From positions 186,001-250,000 of the forward strand of contig NZ_AFNU02000002.1 of assembly GCF_000215935.2 (NCBI RefSeq): DNA of 64,000 nt, in the 5' to 3' direction. Shown here one piece after another: positions 60,965 through 64,000 of the stretch (position 1 is the stretch's first letter; every line of letters starts with the position of its first letter). Both the position numbers and the translations under genes were made by a program. The notes below the pieces were generated by a model. It saw only the letters and a list, made by a program, of their open reading frames with translations. It was not told the DNA's origin and made no database searches. The stretch is from Haloplasma contractile SSD-17B (GTDB lineage Bacteria; Bacillota_I; Bacilli_A; Haloplasmatales; Haloplasmataceae).

Positions 60965-61318
60965 TTATATTCGTTGCATATGAGTATCCTTAAAACCTGA
61001 TGGATACTTTAATCCATATCCTAGCGTTCGGTCCATTCCAATATGTGCTGTAAAGATGATACTAACTGCTAGAAGTAATTCATGATTAATTGTAATAGCT
61101 ATAATAGCTAATCCAACAGTGAAAACATAAGTATGAAACATATTATATATAACTGCACCTATTCTAGTGTTAATAATGTATCCTAACATCGATAAATCGG
61201 GAACTAGTAAAAGCACTATAAATAACCACCAGTTATAATTTATATAATTATATAAAACAAGCATTAAGATTAAAATCACTAATCCTTCTATATGTATTAG
61301 TTTCCTATTCATGATCAT
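60965..61318 (-). CDS. DUF4260 family membrane protein
   Basis: A 117-residue protein with about four short helices. It matches the DUF4260 pattern throughout: IHIEGLVILILMLVLYNY, WWLFIVLLLVPDLSMLGY, IYNMFHTYVFTVGLAI, FTAHIGMDRTLGYGLKYPSG and the terminal FKDTHMQRI. The conserved His, Asp and Lys residues of these motifs are kept. Function is unknown. GGGAG lies close upstream of the ATG. It is a single gene between the riboswitch unit and the sugar transporter genes. Confidence 0.88.
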   Translation of the reverse strand: MIMNRKLIHIEGLVILILMLVLYNYINYNWWLFIVLLLVPDLSMLGYIINTRIGAVIYNMFHTYVFTVGLAIIAITINHELLLAVSIIFTAHIGMDRTLGYGLKYPSGFKDTHMQRI

Positions 61319-61462
61319 CGCATCTCCCTTATCAAGATAATTAAATTATATGACAAAGAGGTAAACCTAACAATTAATATGCATTTATTATATAATCAAA
61401 TTTTTGAATAAGGATGGATGTCATTTTTCGGTGTTTCATATACGCTTAATCTAAAATAAGAA

Positions 61463-61494
61463 AAGCAACGAAACGGAAATACGTTTCGTTGCTT
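61463..61494 (-). terminator. Terminator of the sugar ABC permease operon
   Basis: AAGCAACGAAACG and CGTTTCGTTGCTT form a perfect 13-bp stem with a 6-nt loop, followed by T-rich sequence on the minus strand. Confidence 0.85.
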
Positions 61495-61511
61495 GCTTTC
61501 ATTTATAACTA

Positions 61512-62453
61512 TTATCCTTTTTCTGCACCAGCTGTTAATCCATATACGATATACTTCTGCATGAAGATATTAACAATCATAATAGGAATTGCTAATAACA
61601 ATGCACCAGCCATAAATGTAAGTGGATTGTAATAATGTGGTCTTAGAGGATCAGTTGTTCTAAATAGCCAGATTGCCACTGTAATTTTATCAGGATCTGT
61701 TAATAATACTGATGGTAGGATATAGTCCAACCAAGGTGCCATAAATGCGTTTACGGCTAAGAACCCAATAATAGGCATTGACAATGGTATAATAATCTTT
61801 GTTAATTTTTGAATATTTGATGCACCATCTATATCCGCTGCTTCATCAAGTGATTTAGGGATATTACGCATAAATCCTCTGTAGATAAAGACATTATAAG
61901 GAATTGCTCCAGTTCCATAAATAAATACTAAAGCTAGTGGTTGATTTAATAAATCAAATCGTTTGAATAAAAGGAAGAAAGCTAACATCGCCATAAATGA
62001 AGGGAACATTTGAATACCCATCATCCCAAGTAAAATTTGTTTCTTACCTTTAAATCTGAATCTTGTCAATGCATATCCAGTTAAAACCGATACAATCACG
62101 ACAAGTATCGTATTAAGAATTGCAATACTCAGTGTTCTAAAGAATGATCCTACATAGTCAGGTAAAAATAGTCCAGATGTTGATCTTTTAGTAAACAGTT
62201 CAACATAGTGCTCAGCTGACATGTTTCCGAAGTCTGGTAAAAGTCCAATATTAGCAAGTGATTTACCTGGAGTTAAAGATGCAACTAGCATCCATAAAAC
62301 AGGAGTTAATACAACTGCTACCGACAATACAAGCCATAAATGAGTGATTATTTTCATCATTACTCTTTTTGTTTTAGGACTAGTGATTATAGCCTTGACT
62401 GATTTTATCGTATTAGTAATAGTCTTTACTATTTTATTCGTTAAATTATTCAT
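61512..62453 (-). CDS. Maltodextrin-type sugar ABC transporter permease (MalG-like)
   Basis: A 313-residue permease with six helices and the MalG EAA loop SLDEAADIDGASNIQKLTKIIIPLSMPII, plus TPVLWMLVASLTP and the final TAGAEKG, typical of MalG/MdxG. GGAGGATTAAT lies before the ATG, which follows the malF-like stop after one base. It partners the MalF-like protein encoded upstream; the binding protein and the ATPase are outside the window. Specificity for maltodextrin versus another oligosaccharide cannot be fixed. Confidence 0.92.
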   Translation of the reverse strand: MNNLTNKIVKTITNTIKSVKAIITSPKTKRVMMKIITHLWLVLSVAVVLTPVLWMLVASLTPGKSLANIGLLPDFGNMSAEHYVELFTKRSTSGLFLPDYVGSFFRTLSIAILNTILVVIVSVLTGYALTRFRFKGKKQILLGMMGIQMFPSFMAMLAFFLLFKRFDLLNQPLALVFIYGTGAIPYNVFIYRGFMRNIPKSLDEAADIDGASNIQKLTKIIIPLSMPIIGFLAVNAFMAPWLDYILPSVLLTDPDKITVAIWLFRTTDPLRPHYYNPLTFMAGALLLAIPIMIVNIFMQKYIVYGLTAGAEKG

Positions 62454-62454
62454 A

Positions 62455-64000
62455 TTAATCCTCCTCCCAGAAATTCTTAGCTCTTGCTAGGTTAAAGATT
62501 GAGAACCCACCGACTACTAAGAATATGAGAATTGAATACACAGATGCAATATTATAAAACTCAGATCCATCAGTAAATGATAATTTATAAATCCATGATA
62601 TTAAAATGTCTGTTTGTCCTGGCATTGCTCCCGTAATACGCATTGAGTTAGGTATTTGATCAGCAATCCATCCAGGGCTACCACCTGTTAAGAAATAAAT
62701 AGCACCAAAGTTATTAAAATTGAACGAGAATGTCATTATAATAACAGGTAATGTGGCTGCTAGTACTCTTGGTAGCGTAATATTTCTAAATTTTTGAAAC
62801 GCATTTGCACCATCAATATCAGCTGCTTCATATAGAGATTGTGGAATCGTATTAAGTACCCCTACAATTAACATCATAAAATAAGGTGCACCTAACCATA
62901 AGTTTACCAATATTATAACAACTCTAGCTAGTGGACCATTGAACGTATCAGTAAACCAATAAATAATTCCAGTTCCTTCTTGACCAAGTAACCCGATTGT
63001 ACGCAAGAAACTATTAACCGATTCTATAGTTCCTGTTTGATATAGTAACGTATTTATTAAACCGTCTTTATCAAATGCATTTTTAAATACCATTAATGAT
63101 ATCATTGCTGGAATAGCCCACGGTAAAATTAAAAGTAGACGCCATGCTTTTTTCCCAACTGTATGCTTTGATTGAACAACAATTGCTTGGAAAAAACCAA
63201 CAACATAAACGGAAATTGAAGATGCAAAAGCCCAAATAACTGTCCATAAAAAGATCTTAAGAAAAACTTTGTACCAATCTGGGTTTTCAAAAATAAATTT
63301 AAAGGAATCGAAACCTACCCATTCAATTAATCGCACACTTGTTTGAATCTTATACGTATAGTTAGTAAACGCAATAAGAAATGCAAATAAGAACGGAATG
63401 ATTGTAAAGAACATCATCAGTGTAATTGCAGGAATCATGATTATATAAGCAAAAAATGCTTGCCATACTCTAGAAAAATATTCCCCAGCAGATTCTACTT
63501 CACCGGTTATAAGGGTACTTTTTCTTGTCTTATAAGCGTCTATGATTGAGAATATCCAAAATGCTACTAAAAACGTTAATAATACAACCGTAATAATTCC
63601 GTTCCCTAATAAGTCTATTGAGCGGTCAGCAGAGACCCATGTTAAAACAGGGTCAAATGTCTTAATACTTTGCCCTCTATATGAGTCACCTAATACTAAT
63701 GCACCTAATGAAAATAGACCCCACAGTCCTTTTGTTATAAAACCACCATAATCACGGAAGAAATAAATTTGCTCTCCTGATTCAGCAGGGTACGTTTGCA
63801 ATTCACCTTGTAAAGCATATATATAACCGGAAGTACCGATTTCAAAAAGAACGTATAAAAGGAAGATTAGTAATAATGGAACTGCTTTATACCACTGTTT
63901 ATTTCGTAATTGTCCTAAGCCAATTAAAAAGAATGACATTAAAGCAGCAAGATATGCACTAGGATATTCTTTAATATCCTTTTTTAATCGATCAAAAAAA
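62455..64000 (-). CDS. Maltodextrin-type sugar ABC transporter permease (MalF-like), 5' end outside window
   Basis: The frame is open to the window edge: before the ATG at 63939 it continues with FDRLKKDIKEYPSAYLAAL, and that ATG has no ribosome site, so the true start lies beyond 64000. At least 514 residues are visible. The N-terminal part holds extra membrane helices with LIGLGQLRNKQWYKAVPLLL, and a P2-type loop follows. The permease core has TIIPFLFAFLIAFTNYTYK, the LPWAIPAMISLMVFKNAF region and the EAA loop SLYEAADIDGANAFQKFRNITLP. It pairs with the MalG-like protein. Confidence 0.9.
   Translation of the reverse strand, partial: FFDRLKKDIKEYPSAYLAALMSFFLIGLGQLRNKQWYKAVPLLLIFLLYVLFEIGTSGYIYALQGELQTYPAESGEQIYFFRDYGGFITKGLWGLFSLGALVLGDSYRGQSIKTFDPVLTWVSADRSIDLLGNGIITVVLLTFLVAFWIFSIIDAYKTRKSTLITGEVESAGEYFSRVWQAFFAYIIMIPAITLMMFFTIIPFLFAFLIAFTNYTYKIQTSVRLIEWVGFDSFKFIFENPDWYKVFLKIFLWTVIWAFASSISVYVVGFFQAIVVQSKHTVGKKAWRLLLILPWAIPAMISLMVFKNAFDKDGLINTLLYQTGTIESVNSFLRTIGLLGQEGTGIIYWFTDTFNGPLARVVIILVNLWLGAPYFMMLIVGVLNTIPQSLYEAADIDGANAFQKFRNITLPRVLAATLPVIIMTFSFNFNNFGAIYFLTGGSPGWIADQIPNSMRITGAMPGQTDILISWIYKLSFTDGSEFYNIASVYSILIFLVVGGFSIFNLARAKNFWEED

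Overview
This 64 kb window is AT-rich bacterial DNA from a low-GC Firmicute (Bacillota). The gene repertoire points that way: YkpA- and YdiF-type ABC-F proteins, DgkB, a YpsC-type RNA methyltransferase, HflX, BusR/OpuA-type betaine uptake, a YkoEDC thiamine-precursor transporter under a TPP riboswitch, YjcZ-type mini-proteins and a SpoIID-domain protein. TGA serves as a stop (for example ykoC), so the code is standard. A Haloplasma- or Turicibacter-like lineage would fit, but that is inference. No rRNA, tRNA, CRISPR array, prophage or intact transposase gene was seen.

Layout. 1-12.9 kb holds mostly single genes: a truncated TrhA/hemolysin III gene, an HNH nuclease, an M23 peptidase, a D-threonine aldolase-like PLP enzyme, dgkB, hydrolases, an M29 aminopeptidase, a C26 amidohydrolase, a tributyrin-type esterase, an Asn/Gly-repeat protein, a CueP-like copper protein and two paralogous ~100-aa proteins. 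13-20 kb carries aspartate 4-decarboxylase, then a c-di-AMP-type osmotic module: busR followed by a betaine ABC operon (binding protein, permease, CBS-ATPase). 20.5-30.8 kb has a six-LysM SpoIID protein and an oppABCDF operon with unusual insertions. 31-53 kb is housekeeping: an M48 protease, two ABC-F proteins, exoA, glycerate kinase, hflX, a YpsC-type methyltransferase, GGT, an SDR enzyme, a GGDEF/degenerate-EAL protein and a PfkB kinase pair. 53.6-57.2 kb is a 1205-residue repeat-rich membrane protein. 57.5-60.7 kb is riboswitch-ykoEDC. 61.5-64 kb is a MalFG-type sugar transporter running off the window.

Most notable signals: (1) two copies of a ~191-bp transposase-less element with inverted ends and perfect 8-bp target duplications, each inserted at the 3' end of a gene, one rewriting the C-terminus of DgkB; (2) two identical-geometry bipartite inverted repeats upstream of the betaine operon that look like BusR operators; (3) a 20-codon leader ORF with an Arg-Ile-Arg motif plus a hairpin terminator ahead of hflX; (4) a ~400-nt oppA leader with a consensus promoter, inverted repeats and an 11-codon ORF with a strong Shine-Dalgarno; (5) the giant CvpA-like repeat protein. 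There are also decayed genes, the clearest being a NUDIX hydrolase at 46.0-46.5 kb.

How it fits together: much of the window concerns nutrient and osmolyte import (Opp, OpuA, YkoEDC, MalFG), envelope and peptide processing (M23, SpoIID, GGT, several peptidases) and ribosome rescue or antibiotic tolerance (HflX, two ABC-F). Start codons were chosen by Shine-Dalgarno position and by family alignment from memory. No database search was possible.
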